Shown: positions 12,901-24,428 of the stretch, piece after piece | Layout of the letters: the number at the start of each line of letters is the position of its first letter | Numbering within the stretch: position 1 is the stretch's first letter | Source: Phanerodontia chrysosporium | Taxonomy: Eukaryota > Basidiomycota > Agaricomycetes > Polyporales > Phanerochaetaceae | Direction of reading: 5' to 3' | NCBI GenBank assembly: GCA_001910725.1 | Contig: MJGA01000016.1 | Coordinates: 682,001-746,000 of the forward strand | DNA length: 64,000 nt | The notes under the pieces: model-generated | What the model was told of the DNA's origin: nothing | What the model saw: only the letters and a program-made list of their open reading frames with translations | Databases searched by the model: none | Translations under genes and position numbers: made by a program

Positions 12901-13332
12901 GTCGCCGCGCGGCCTGTATGTCCTGTCGTCGTCGAACCTGGGAGCGTCCCACGATGGACGAGGTGGCGGTCCCCGACTTTCAGGGTACGCCGGCGCCCAA
13001 TGGTCTCCCGGGCGCGCACGCGGAGGGCGCGAGTGTCCGTTCCTCCGCACATCGTCATCTCTATGCCTGAGATCGTCATCAAGCCGACTGTATGCGAGAG
13101 GCGGGGGTGGCCTTTCCGGAAGGGAGTCTGGGAGGGTCGCTTTCTTTTTGAACGGGAACGGGACCTTTCCTGGGGGCTTTCCAGCTGCGACCTGCCGCGG
13201 TGGTGACGGCGCGAAAGACGAAGGACGAGGAGGCGAGGCATCATCCAGTTCACCTTCCTCCGGGGAAGAGGTCATTGGTCGTTTGGCTGGTCTCGTGTCT
13301 GGAGAAGCCCCAGCGGGGCGCTTTGACGACAT
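9954..13332 (-). CDS. BUR1: BUR1/CDK9-like cyclin-dependent kinase with RS-rich N-terminus
   Basis: This is a transcription-elongation CDK, which with a cyclin partner phosphorylates the RNA polymerase II CTD and Spt5. From ATG 13332 ([12 protein letters not shown]) a low-complexity R/S/P/D-rich region of about 400 residues precedes the kinase domain. The kinase domain shows the glycine loop ([16 protein letters not shown]), the lysine (VALKRIL), the C-helix ([18 protein letters not shown], the PSTAIRE-like form of the Bur1/Cdk9 group), the catalytic loop [14 protein letters not shown] ([12 protein letters not shown]), a T-loop with [19 protein letters not shown], and [10 protein letters not shown]. 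After [17 protein letters not shown] comes a proline-rich tail. Introns cut the kinase domain repeatedly. The frame stays open to 9954, but its composition stops looking coding after about 10300. The true stop may therefore lie upstream, beyond an unrecognised intron. CTK1/CDK12 was considered because of the RS region, but the PITALREIK and HRDMKAAN motifs favour BUR1/CDK9. Confidence 0.88.
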
Positions 13333-13599
13333 CGTCTAGAGGATACGCACAAGCAACGCTAGCGAGCGCTGCCCAGAGCCTTCGCAAACAGCCAGAGTGC
13401 CAGAACGGAAAGGTGGGGGAGGGAGGTGCTGATGTTTCCTCAGGTGAAGGTCATAACGCAGTTATTATGAATTTTACCAATAGGGTGTTATACGGCAAAT
13501 ATTAAACATCATATTGTAATGCCAAATTTGGAAAAGCTATGAGGTAATGACCCCGGACTGCGCGGCTTGTCCCCGGCAAGCCCCTCACCTCCTACCTCC
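13333..13599. promoter_or_regulatory. Bidirectional promoter between BUR1 and YSC84 genes
   Basis: A 267-bp gap separates two divergent start codons (13332 minus, 13600 plus). It contains a CCAAT pentamer at 13477-13481 and an AT-rich stretch around 13462-13517. Shared regulation is inferred from the arrangement only. Confidence 0.4.
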
Positions 13600-15535
13600 A
13601 TGAAATTCAACTCGCCTATCCCTTCATCTCTCCCAAAAGAATGTCAGAAAGCCTCCAAAATCTGTAAGCATGCTGGACTTGCGTTGGGAAGTGCGCTTCT
13701 GACAGTCACTTGTAGTCAAACAATTCGTAGACGGCAGTAATAACGGACTCGATGGTGTAAGCTCTGGCTTGCCATGTTCTAACAAATGCGTGACATGAGC
13801 TCGGTACGTTTTGTCAGGTTATACCGCGAAGTGTTCTACAGAATGCCAAAGGGTTCGCCATCTTCACTGTCTTCAAGGCCGGCTTCCTGTTCTCGGCTCG
13901 CGCCGGCAGCGGTATAGTCATTGCTCGCTTGCAAGACGGATGTAAGCACCACAGCTCTCGCGTTGCCACCGGAGACTCACGTAGGCGGTAGCTTGGTCCG
14001 CTCCTAGTGCAATAGGGACCGCAGGCATAGGTGTTGGCGGCCAAGCTGGTGCAGAAATGACTGATTTCCTCGTCGTGCTTAACTCCCGAGCCGTAAGTTC
14101 TGTTCTGTTTCATAGTTTGGGCCTACGTTAACTTATTGCTCATACAGGCTGTCGTAAGTGTCAAGCACATAGTTACCATATGTCTGCTCACCCCTGCTAT
14201 TTCAGCAATCATTTATGGCTGCGGGATCCCTGACGCTGGGAGGAAACCTCAGTATCGCCGTAGGCCCACTTGGCCGAAACGGGGAGGCGCTCGGGTCCGT
14301 TAACTCCAGCGGCAAGGTCGCTGCTATGTGAGTTACGGTATGCTTCGCTGTGAGGTCGCTGTTGCTGACCCTCCCCTCAGGTACACCTATTCTAAGACCA
14401 GAGGCTTGTTTGGCGGGGTGTCACTCGAAGGCTCCGTCATCGTTGAACGCCAAGATGCGAATGCGCAGGCGTATCGTTCCGACGTCTCCGTCAAACAACT
14501 CTTAAGTGGCGCCATCGAGCCTCCCGCGTGGGCGCAGGTCCTCATACAGACCTTGGAGAACTGCACCGGCATGCCGGGCAACCGTCAATGGGTCAATGAA
14601 CTCAATCGTCCGCGTGGAGAAGGTTACATGTTCGATGGTATGGAGAGCCCTCGCCCAGACGATGACAGACCGTCTAGGAGGCGTCCTGGTCTCGGCTCAA
14701 GGAATAACAGCTACAGCTCCTACTTCGACTTCAGCCAGAATCCTGATGACAGCCAAGACATGCGTCCCGGCATGGCCACTAGGTTCGGCGACAGCAGTGG
14801 ATCCTTGGAAAGCCGCCCCAGAGCCTCGACATACGCTGGTCGTAGTAGGGACGAGCCGACCACCGACTTCTTCGAAACAAAGTTCGAGTCGGACTATCGG
14901 CCAGACGACCCACCTCGCAGCACGCGTCGCCGCTTCGGCTCCACCTCTACGGCCGGGGCAGACTACCACTTCACTGGCATCGGCTCCAACACACCCGCTC
15001 ACAAGCGTTCTGTAAGCGCATATACCCCGTCAACGTCATCACGCTTCGGCAAGACGAGGGCCAGCACCAATCCATTTGAGTCGAACTACGACGAGCCCTT
15101 CGACGACCTTCATCACCACGGCGACCTAGCGGAGGACCGTGATGTTTTTGGCGCACCGATCCCCAGTGCTGCCCGCGGTATCCAGGGTAGCACTCCGCCG
15201 CCACCGAAGCTGACTCCTAAGACGGAGTTGACCCGTCCATTGATGCCTCATGAAGGTGTAGCAAGGGCCATTGCGCTGTTTGACTTCAATGCTGTACAGG
15301 TCGGTATCGTTGACGTTGAGCCCGTTCGGATGCTGAGCCCTGCTTCTAGCCCGGAGACTTATCGTTCAAGAAAGGTCAAGTCATAACAGTTACTGAGATG
15401 AGCGACAATACCGATACCTGGTACGTCACCTTGGCTCCGTATCCATGCGTTCAAGCTAATACATATGGTAGGTGGACTGGTAAACTTGAAGGAAGGACGG
15501 GATCGTTCCCTGCCAACTTCGTTGAGGTCGTCTAA
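13600..15535 (+). CDS. YSC84: Ysc84/Lsb3-type actin-patch protein with C-terminal SH3 domain
   Basis: This family (SYLF domain plus SH3) binds lipids and actin at cortical patches and acts in endocytosis. From ATG 13600 (MKFNSPIPSSLPKECQKASK) the spliced exons read KIFKQFVDGSNNGLDG, then IPRSVLQNAKGFAIFTVFKA, AGSGIVIARLQDG, IGVGGQAGAEMTDFLVVLNS, FMAAGSLTLGGNLSIAVGPL and YTYSKTRGLFGGVSLEGSV. Together these are a full SYLF domain. A Ser/Pro/Asp-rich linker of about 230 residues follows. The SH3 domain comes last: ARAIALFDFNAVQ, then LSFKKGQVITVTEM, WWTGKLEGRTGSFPANFVEVV and stop TAA 15533-15535. Introns are about 50-60 bp. The divergent neighbour is BUR1. Confidence 0.93.
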
Positions 15536-15703
15536 AGCAGACGGTTGGCGCTCCTCGAAATCTCTGGATTTTGTGTGTACTCTTGGCTTGCTGTATCGTT
15601 AGAACAAAGTGTTGTATAATCGTTCTGTACCATGTTTCTCTCTCGATCGTATGTTCATCGCATGTTACATTTGTTTGATAGCTGGCTGTAATACACCAAT
15701 AGA

Positions 15704-16474
15704 TTAACCTACCAACGCAGCCCTCAAGGCTCCGACGGTTCCGCTGGTGTTCTCGATTACCAGGTGATGTCCTGCACCTTCTACTTTTACCAGTCGCGCA
15801 TTCAAAGCCTCTGCAGCCCCTTGGCAGTCCACCCCGGGTGTTTGTTCCTCTGTCCCCATCAACACCCATGTCTCGACGCCACCAACGTCCGTAGCGCGAC
15901 ACGAGCGGATGCCCTCGAAATATCGGAATGCGTCCTCCTTTCTGTCCGCATTCCTCTCAACCTCGTCCCTTACGAACTTCATCAACGCCGGATCTTCCTG
16001 TCCACGCTTGCTCGCCATGCTCTGCCAGCCGCGGACCAGTTCTTCCGTCGGGACGACAATCCAATCGAGGGGGAACTCCGGCGGGAATGGCAGGAAGAGG
16101 GGCCCGAGGAGCACGAGCTTGTGCACCATGTGCGGGTAGTCGTGCGCGAACTGGCGCGCGATGCTCCCCCCGGCTGAGTGCGCGACGACCACCGCGGTGC
16201 TGTATTCGAAGTGCGTGAGCAAGTCGCGCATGTCTCGTGCTTGCGACGGCGCGTCGAGCGACGCGCCGCTCGGGCGCGTCTCGCCAAAGGGCTCGACGTC
16301 ATACACGATTCTTGTGTGCTCGGCGAAGGCGGGGAGCACCGGTTCCCAGAATCGCGCACTGAGGAACATCCCGTGGACGAAGAGCATTGGGATGTCGGGT
16401 CCTGAGCTGCTCACGTTCCTGTCGTGTTTATGTGCCCATAGGGTCTTCCCTGATGCCAGACGTATGTGAGGCAT
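15704..16474 (-). CDS. Alpha/beta hydrolase
   Basis: This is a single-exon, 256-residue protein with the alpha/beta-hydrolase fold. Visible landmarks are the oxyanion-hole HG motif (LFVHGMFLSARFW, residues 31-43), the nucleophile elbow A-H-S-A-G with Ser100 (VVVAHSAGGSIARQFAHDYP), and a C-terminal His at 236 or 237 (VEGAGHHLVIE). Acid candidates lie near GTEEQTPGVD (about 207-216). The N-terminal MPHIRLASGKTLWAHKHDR resembles fungal hydrolases with no signal peptide, so it is probably intracellular. The elbow has Ala rather than Gly at its first position, which is common in this fold. Substrate cannot be inferred. It is convergent with YSC84 (168 bp between stops). Confidence 0.85.
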   Translation of the reverse strand: MPHIRLASGKTLWAHKHDRNVSSSGPDIPMLFVHGMFLSARFWEPVLPAFAEHTRIVYDVEPFGETRPSGASLDAPSQARDMRDLLTHFEYSTAVVVAHSAGGSIARQFAHDYPHMVHKLVLLGPLFLPFPPEFPLDWIVVPTEELVRGWQSMASKRGQEDPALMKFVRDEVERNADRKEDAFRYFEGIRSCRATDVGGVETWVLMGTEEQTPGVDCQGAAEALNARLVKVEGAGHHLVIENTSGTVGALRAALVG

Positions 16475-17642
16475 AGTGGATCTAATGGGACAGAGTCAGT
16501 TGGAGTACTACCGGTAGGTCAGCGTAGACGTACCGTAAATGTTGGGAAGCTATTCGGTCAAGTGATCCCTGCCCTAGCTCCAGAACCTCTTATATGACTG
16601 CATAGGTGAGACCTCAGCGGCAGTACGTGTTCATGAAACCACCGAATTGGAAGGGCGAAGCGAATGCGTTTCGTGCGACAGTCATTTATCCATCTGCTGA
16701 TCATGAGGGTAGTCTGCACTGGCCAAGGGGACCTTGGCATGCTGCGTGATACTAGCCGCATATCAATGACACTGAAACTGCGTTCTTGTATGCTATGTTA
16801 TTTCACCGCGGCGTGCCCGTGGGCGTGCCCCGCTCGGAGACCGAGAGCGGGTGAGACGTGGGCGGTCCTTGGGCGTCGGGATAAGCGCATCAATTGATAG
16901 ACGCTTATATTTCAATCGGAGCTCGAACGCGAAAGCATAAAATTTGTCGGGATCCCGTCGCGAGGACTCTCAGCCAACATCCTTATCTCTCCTTCTACTA
17001 TATGTCCAAGGGAAGGAGTCATTTACTTGTTGGCGAGAGTAACCTACGGCTCCCTTTTCGCTAGCAGTTCTATTGCGTGCGCGCGATGATGGTCTTCTAG
17101 ATAGTAGGGTGGGCTACATCTTCACCTGCAATATATCCACTCTTCCTCCCCTTTCAACAGCTATGACTTGTGCGTGTTTGTTCAACGACAAACAGGATAG
17201 AAGGATTGAGAGTCTACGTTGAGATATAGTAACCTCTGGCACCATTCTGAGTTACCTTCCGCTGTGCATGTTCGAACCTGAATGCAGTTGTTATGATCTT
17301 TGTCACCGAATTACATGACGGCGGTCCCTGTTCAAGCTTTCAGAATTTAGCGAGTGCGGTCCAGGCAGACCTCGATGCACATTCTCCCGTGATGTTTCCG
17401 CCCGACGTGCAGATCGAGTCATACACGGGATTTCCAAGTACGCTGAGCTACACGTCTGGTCCCTCAGCACGAGCACGCTCAGAGTGTTGTATAGAAATAA
17501 CTCGCATAGCTCGCAACATTGTCCAGGCGAGTTCGCTGCTCTAGCTCTACATAAACCCAAGTAAGTGTTCCGATGTTGAAGTTCACGTCGAACCTCACAC
17601 CTCCATCAAAGCTGACTATCTTCCTGTTGTACAGAGTCAACT
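16475..17642. other. Long divergent intergenic region
   Basis: About 1.17 kb lies between the hydrolase start (minus) and the D-amino-acid oxidase start (plus). No open frame with domain content was seen. It probably contains both promoters and 5' leaders. Confidence 0.5.
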
Positions 17643-19121
17643 ATGTCCACGGCCGCTACGAAGAATGTAGTTGTCATCGGGGCCGGTTCGTCGTGGCAAC
17701 TCACTTTGAGACGGGCAGCGACGGCTGATACTGTTCATATCTACGTATACAAGGCGTTGTGGGCCTCACCACGGCATTGAAGCTGCTGGAGAAAGGCGGG
17801 TACAGCGTATCGATTGTGGCTGACACATTCCCATCAGACCCTAAGACTATAAAGTACACCAGTCTATGGGCTGTAAGTTGGAGTCGACGTTCACGAATGG
17901 ACGTCTGCCGCTTACTCATAGAATCTTCCATAGGGAGCACACCACGTCAGCCATGCCGAAGGCGACCCCAGACAACAAAGTAAGTGGACGGAGGCATATG
18001 ACGAGAAGTAGATACTGAAGTAAATCCGCAGAGATAGATGAAGAGACGTTCAAGATCATGTGGGAAATGTCTGCGCCTGGCGGAGAGGCGGAAGGCTGCT
18101 TCCTCCGCCTGCCGCAGACCGATTACTTCTACGACGGCCGCAACCCTCATCTGGAGTGGATGCCGAACGTGCGTATCCCTGCAGCACACTCGTACCTCGC
18201 AGGCTGACAGACAGCAGTACGCAGAGCTCACGCCCGAGTCCCTCATCCCCGGCGCCAAGTTCGGCATCCAGTTCACGACGCTCACGATCGACACGCCCGC
18301 GTACTGCAACTACCTCCTCTCGCGCTTCCTCGCGCGGGGCGGCAAGGTCGCGCGCGCGTCCGTGCAGCACATTCAGCAGATCGCCGAGGGCGCTGCGGGG
18401 CGTGCGCCCGTGGACGCGATCGTCGCGTGCCCCGGCCTCGGCGCGCGGGTGCTCGGCGGCATCGAGGACAAGGACCTGTTCCCCGTCCGCGGCCAGGTCG
18501 TGCTCGTCCGCGCGCCGTGGGTCAGGTTTGGGCGCACCGCGAGCCACCTCCAGCAGGGGCTTTGGACGTACATCATCCCGCGGCGCTCGGGCGACGTGAG
18601 TGTGCTTCATGTGCTTGGCTGCAGCGGACTGCTGATGACGGAGTGCAGGTCGTCCTCGGCGGAACAAAGGTCGACAACGACTGGTGATGATTGATTTATA
18701 TGCTCTCAGTAATTTGCTGTCTGACTGGAACCCGTAGGTGGCCTGTTGCACGCCCGGAAACGACAACAGACATTCTAGAGCGGTGCCTTGCTCTCTGCCC
18801 AGAGCTTGCGCCGCCCGAGGTGCGGGCCCTGCGCGCACCCACGGTGGACGATCTCCGCCGCTGGTCATTGAAGAAGGCTGCGGCTTCCGCCCCGCCCGCA
18901 AGGGTGGCGTCCGGCTCGATGTCGACTGGGTCAAGTCTGGTGACAGGGAGATCCCCTCGTTTTCAACTACGGGTATGTTCAGTATTGGTCTAGAAGGCCA
19001 TTGTAGCTGTCGGACTGACAACACCCGCAGACATGGTGGTGGAGGCTATCAATCCTCGTGGGGTACCGCGTCCATCGCCGTCGATCTCCTGGAGAACGCA
19101 CTGTCCAAGGGCAAGATATAG
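17643..19121 (+). CDS. DAO1: D-amino-acid oxidase (FAD-dependent)
   Basis: The enzyme oxidises D-amino acids to 2-oxo acids, ammonia and H2O2, normally in peroxisomes. ATG 17643 gives MSTAATKNVVVIGAG joined by an intron to VVGLTTALKLLEKGGYSV, which is the Rossmann GxGxxG. Later segments are KYTSLWAGAHHVSHAEGDP, IMWEMSAPGGEAEGCFLRLP, FTTLTIDTPAYCNYLLSRF, AIVACPGLGARVLGGIEDKD, VRGQVVLVRAPW and VVLGGTKVDNDW. The substrate-binding Arg region is GCGFRPARKGGVRL. The family signature is split by an intron (VFNYG|HGGGGYQSSWG). Around eight introns are present. The protein ends SKGKI with TAG at 19119-19121, so no canonical PTS1 tripeptide (SKL-like) is visible. It is convergent with the Nudix gene, with only 54 bp between stops. 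Confidence 0.92.
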
Positions 19122-19175
19122 TGGAAGGAATATACCAAGCATCTCTAGGGAGTATGTAAATAACGTAGTCCGAGT

Positions 19176-19983
19176 CTACACATGGAAACCGCCATCACAC
19201 TCTGCAAACCACCACTTTCGCATGGTCCCATCTTTCGCGAAATCGGCGCGTCCGATGAAAGGTTTGTTCGCGAGAAGCATCGGCATCCAGAATACATCGT
19301 CAGCCCACATCTGCTTGTACGGTATGGGCGGCAGTGGCGAGCTGGACGCGTCTAGCGACGTGGAGAACCACTCTGGACGCATCTCGTCTGTCCTATCAAA
19401 TAGCATTATAGTTTCTGCAGAAATCCACATATCGCGGTATGAACATACTCGGTAATAGTCCGGTGTATTTGTTTGCGACGAAGAGGTCGATGTGGAAGGC
19501 ATGCTCGATGTCTTCGCAGACAAAGAACAGCGTCCCACATTTCCTGAGCGGGGCAACGATACCTGCCTCCTCCTGCGCATATCATCAGCGAGGTGTTTCG
19601 TCTGTTGAACCCAACATACCGCCTTACCTGCATTTCTCGAATGGCAGCTTCAAGAGGAGTCTCCTGCGGCTCGACCTTTCCACCGAAGCCATTGTACCTG
19701 AAAACGGTATAAATACAGTTTGTTTGGGGGAGCCATTGAAGCACATACAGATCTTTCCCAAACCGCGTTTCTTATACCCAAGGAGTATCTACGGGTCGGC
19801 GGGATGAGCTTCGTGCTGCACCTGAATCGGAGTTACAAGAGAAGATACCCTGCCTTCTTCAACGATGAATGCGTTGGTGTAGAGTTTCACCTTCTCAAAG
19901 GCAAGCCATTCGTCAACACCTCCGTTGTGTCGCTCGACGAGCGGGCTGTCGCAAACGACCCCAGGCGGAAGGACTACGCTCAT
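19176..19983 (-). CDS. Nudix hydrolase, MTH1/NUDT1-like
   Basis: This is likely an oxidised-purine nucleoside triphosphatase that cleans the nucleotide pool. ATG 19983 sits in a near-optimal context (CCACCATGAGC) and gives MSVVLPPGVVC, then KLYTNAFIVEEGR. The next exon gives ILLGYKKRGLGKI. The Nudix box follows, split by an intron: YNGFGGKVEPQETPLEAAIREMQ | EEAGIVAPL. This fits GX5EX7REUXEEXGU completely. The C-terminal exon (EMRPEWFS, then PYKQMWADDVFWMP and KPFIGRADF) matches the MTH1 region carrying the substrate-pocket Trp and Asp residues. Stop is at 19176. The junction before EMRPEWF could be placed on more than one acceptor. The same-strand desaturase gene begins upstream of it. Confidence 0.85.
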
Positions 19984-20178
19984 GGTGGTTCGAATCAAAG
20001 AGTGTTCGGAGCGCCCAAGTCCTCGCAAGCTCAAGCACGAGGCACACCGTCGTCAAACTCCAGATTGCACTAGGTCCAGCATGAATAGTCCGTCTACGAG
20101 TAAGGTACGAGTAAGAGTTCATCGCGGTAGCCCCGCATAGATACATATTATTCCCAGGCGCTCCGTGCGCAACCCGAT

Positions 20179-21604
20179 CTACTTCTTCTCGGACGCGTCA
20201 TCTGAGTCCGACGAGCTCGCGATGCTGTCCTCGGACGCGTCCTTCGCGGCTTTCGCGTCCGCAGCGCGGTGCTTCGCCTCCGCCTCGGCGCGCGCCTGCT
20301 TGCTGAGGCGCTTCACGCGCGCGAAGATGCCGACCTCGCGGTCGCGGATGAAGTTCACGATGACCATCGGCCACGACGGGTGCGACGGAATCGTGTCGTA
20401 GAACTCGGGCGCGAGGGCGCGCAGCGCGGGCAGCCGCGTCCACGGTACGCTCGGGAAGTCGTGGTGCTCGTTGTGGTACCCGACCTGTGTGGGTTGTGAG
20501 GAGATGGAGTCAGAGGGCGGACGCGAGGACGTACGTTGTAGGCAAGGATATTCAGCGGGCCATAGTAGGAGTATGTCTCCTGTTCCAGACCGTCCCAGAG
20601 GTAGTGCTCGGCGATGAAGTGTCCCGCACAGGGGTGCAGGCTTCCGGCGAAGAAGCTTGAGAAGAGGAGATAAAGCATTGGTCGAACGCCGAACGCCTTG
20701 ACGAGGAGGAAGTCAAACACGAGCTGAGCAGCGATGTTGACGTAGTGCCACTGCGTCAACCGTTGTGACTTGACGAAACCCGGGCGCAAAGCGTAAAACA
20801 GGATTTGGAAGGTCCTAAACAGAGGTGAGGTGATTGATAACCTGCATGTACACGCCACGTACGCGAAGAAAACCTTCCCGAGAACGTTGTTCAGGACGAG
20901 CAACTCTAGGCGGGTCGGAAGATCCGTGTCTACACCATCTTCACCAAGTTGCTTGTGATGTTCAAGATGATATCTCTGGGAGAAACGCGTCGGTCAACAT
21001 GCTGACCGATTCCATGGGCTGTCAGGGCAGACCTTGAACATGGCACAGTAGGGGATTCCGATAGGAAGGTTGGCAAAGACAGCAAGGGCTTTGTTTGCAT
21101 TGATGCCCTTGAAGGCCAGGTTATGAGTGATTTCGTGGATAGCCAGGAAGAGATTGTGGTTGAGGGTTCCTCCAATCGCGTATGCGCAAATGAGAAAGAG
21201 TGGGGAGAGGGGACGCGTATTCCGGAGCGACACAGCGCAGGCCAGCTGCAGCAGTACCACACCTAGTACGACCCACTTTGTGAGAGGCTCATGGCCCATG
21301 AGTTTAGTAACCTGTAGACGCAATTAGCTGAGGAGCAAGTCGTAAGCGTCCCACGACATACCTCAGGGTGTGCCTTCATGATGGCCATCCTTCGACTCCT
21401 GTGTGGCTCCTCCGTCATAATCCAGAGAAAGTCTGAAGGGTCTTTTGGGGGACCATAGGGGGACTTGCCATCGTCGTCTTTGCTAGGAGACACGATGACC
21501 GTCCGACGTGGTGACCGACCTTCCGAGAACGACTCTGCACCGCCGAATTTGCTGAAGTCTGACACAGCAAGTAAGTTAGGTGTTCCTTTCCTGGACCGCT
21601 TCAT
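20179..21604 (-). CDS. DES1: Sphingolipid delta-4 desaturase
   Basis: This is a membrane di-iron enzyme of the ER that introduces the delta-4 trans double bond into dihydroceramide. ATG 21604 (MKRSRKGTPNLLAVSDFSKF) is followed by the Lipid_DES-type N-terminal segment (DPSDFLWIMTEEPHRSRRMA; IMKAHPEVTKLMGHEPLTKW). Membrane helices and the three histidine boxes come next: HEITHN (HxxxH), a box completed by splicing as YHLEHHK, and NVGYHNEHHDFP. The family-typical segments PCAGHFIAEHYLWDG and TYSYYGPLNILAYN are present. The C-terminus is basic then acidic (SIASSSDSDDASEKK) with stop at 20179. Several introns are about 50 bp, one of them 3' of KAHPE near 21310-21362. It is divergent from SUZ12. 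Confidence 0.93.
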
Positions 21605-21894
21605 GATTCTGACCTATTTTCTCGGTCTGGCCGACATTCTGTTTGCCTGCCATGGCGGTCGGTGGGCAGGGGAAAGTGCTACCACCGCTTCCCCGGATAA
21701 TTCACACCGGCGTCTTTCCGGCAACCAACGCACGTGGACAGCAGCCTGAGCGCGAGCCACAACGCCAATTGCATCCTCCCATTCGCTCAGCTTTCGCCCA
21801 ATATTATCTTTTTCAGGTATGGCACAAATGTTCTCTATATATTTCACTTGTAACTGAGACCGCGAATCTGTCGCAGATCTGGGCTGGGCACGTC

Positions 21895-24204
21895 ATGCAT
21901 CCATCTCAAAATTATGGATCTGCCTACTCGAGGCAGCCCACGGCTGGACCATCTTCCCGTCCTGCCATGGGAGGTCATCACGATGCCCTTCATCCGCACG
22001 CACCGTCTCAATCACCACAGCAGCAGACAAATCATCCGCGGATGATGCACCCTTTGCCTCCGCGCCCCGGCCAGCCATCGCCCTCGATGCATCCCAGGTA
22101 TTCTCACCCTCAATGGGCCAGAGGTCGCCCTGCAAGAGGTTATGCACGTGGCGGCGCCCGGGGGCATACAGGATCTAGTGGCCCAACCGTGTATCCTACG
22201 GCGTCCAAGTCAACATATCCAGATGTTCATCGTCTGCTCGATCTACCTCGGGGCGATGGCGACGATGAAGGTTCACAGCGCCACAGCTCACGCATGTCTG
22301 CGATAACTTCCCGTTCTTCCGCCGCTTCACACTCGTCCAGAAGATCCACCGCTTCTCTTCACACCATTTCACCAGCTGAAAGGTATCACCTCCGGGATGG
22401 TAAACTCGTACGTGCTTCCAACATCGATGCAGATAGTGAAGACTCAGAAGAAGAGTACGTTCTGCAATGTGCCGAAAGTATATTCTCTGAGATTAATTGT
22501 TGGCTGCTAGGGTACCGGAAGTCGTCAGGCCTGGTACAGCACCTCAGGTCGGAAGAAAATCTGCCAAGTCGGCTGCGCGGAAGAATGCGCCCACTACTAT
22601 TCAGCGATCCGAGGAGCCGACTGCAATTCGTATATCTGAGTCTGCGCTCCCAGCTTCTCCTGTCCGGCCAAGGAAGACAGCACGAAACCGAGAGTTCATC
22701 GTGATTTCGAGCGATTCCGAGGAAGAGGACCCCCAGGGCGACCGAGCCGGCTTCTTGGCTGCGTCCGCACCATACAGAATCGGGATACGCCTCCAGCTAC
22801 AGAAGCGTCTTCCCTTCCTATTACGGAATCTTCGTGCCTCATTCATACGTACTTGTAGGCGAAGTGGCATACCTATTCATCCCCCCAAGCAGCCTGCGAA
22901 GGGGGTGAAATACAGCTACCGCCTCAACCTTACCCAATCCTTGTACCCGGGTCAAGTCTCAGGCCGCTTGTCCGAATATCACGAATACGTGTCCGAATGG
23001 CGCTGCCCGTTCTGTGCTCTATTCGGTTGCTTTGACACCGAAGATATGCTTCGGTTCCATCTCAGCAGGGATCACACCGACGTGCAAATGTCGCGGAAGA
23101 CTGAGGTGCAGCCCTTGACAACATGTTCTCATTACGTAGCTAACTATAGCTAGAATGGTATTCTACAGTATACATTCTGCCTATCAGAGCCCAGACAAGA
23201 GGAGTCCTCCGAGGAAGAAGAGGAAGAAGAAGAGGTAGCAGGGACAACAGATCCGTCTCCAGCTCAGGAAACCACTGATGACGACCTAGAATACATCGAC
23301 ATACCCCCAAAATCACCGTGAGCCTCTTCATGCTCCGCTCCATACCTCTGGTCTAACCCTCAATAGTTCTCCAACCACAACTGAGGCTACAAGCAGCGTT
23401 CAGCCAGACATCTCCGCGTCACCAATGCAGGTCGACGACACCGAATCCGACACGATGGACACTGTGTCACCGTCCCCACGCAGAAGCAGCACGCCGTCTG
23501 GATCATTTAACATCGCGCTCAAGCATGAGTACGAAGAGGCCGTGCTCCCGCGGGAGCGCACGCCTGAGCAGGTGCGGCCGCTGCGCACGGGCCTCAGCGC
23601 GACAGGCGAGCTCGTCCCGCCGCCACCGACGTGCCCGCTGGGGCCTGCAGCGGAGCCGCCGCGCGAGTCGTGCAGACCGGGCGGCCCGCGCATCTACGAC
23701 CTGCTCAACGAGCTCTCGCTCGAGCCGTATGGCGTCCTCGCGTGGCTAATCGTCGACCGTGAGGAGGAGATCTACGAGCTAGCGGATGTGCGTGACGAGG
23801 ATAAAGTGATGATGGCGCTGTGGAACCGATGGATATTCTTGAACCGGTGGAACATCCCGCAGGCGGTCTCGATAAGTGCTCACTGACTCCACGGGTCGCA
23901 GGGTTGATTTCGTTTTCCATCGCGAAGATGACAGTTACCGCGCCGGTGTGCAGAAATTCATCGATGAAAATTACGTGATGATACACAGAGCTGCAGGCTG
24001 GAAAGCCTTGCGAGCTTTCCTGATTGTGAGCGAATTATCCTTATGCTATGTTCATCAGAGACTAAATTCGGCGGATTGAAACTTCAGATTCTGACTGCTA
24101 ACAGATTTCTCAATCTTCGCGAAGTCCTAAAGCTTCTCAATCACTATGACAAACTAGTAAACAGGAAAGATTGGTATATTGAGTCGTCAGGGAACGCGAC
24201 ATAG
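21895..24204 (+). CDS. SUZ12: SUZ12-like VEFS-box Polycomb protein
   Basis: This is the scaffold subunit of Polycomb repressive complex 2, which methylates H3K27 in other organisms. The start at 21895 (MHPSQNYGSAYSRQPTAG) opens a Pro/Ser/His-rich, probably disordered N-terminus of about 250 residues. An in-frame upstream ATG at 21652 is less likely because it would sit 48 bp from the divergent desaturase start. The middle holds VRPRKTARNREFIVISSDSEEE, then the conserved zinc-finger region VSEWRCPFCALFGCFDTEDM and LRFHLSRDH. After an acidic linker comes the VEFS box: DKVMMALWNRWIFLNR, FIDENYVMIHRAAGWKALRA, and ANRFLNLREVLKLLNHYDKL. TAG is at 24202-24204. Several introns are present. The VEFS-box motifs make the family call strong; the PRC2 role here is inferred from homology. 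Confidence 0.88.
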
Positions 24205-24428
24205 ACCCAGACCAGTTCAATTTGTTCTCACTTCGGGGTATTAAGTATTGTCGAAGTCGGGCTGCAATATCCTTGTATAATTTTATGTATATAACACCCA
24301 TGGAACATGGATTGCAGCTTCGAGAGGATACCTGGAGCGGTGTGCTGCAACTTGTGCAAGATGTCGATGCAGCGGCCGCGGCGCGTGGGTCGTCGGAGCG
24401 CCTGTGCTTGCTCTCATCCCGTTCTTCC

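Noticed and set aside
20034..20034. An upstream start for the Nudix gene
   Set aside because: The codon is TTG, not ATG. The ATG at 19983 has an optimal context and gives the normal N-terminus.
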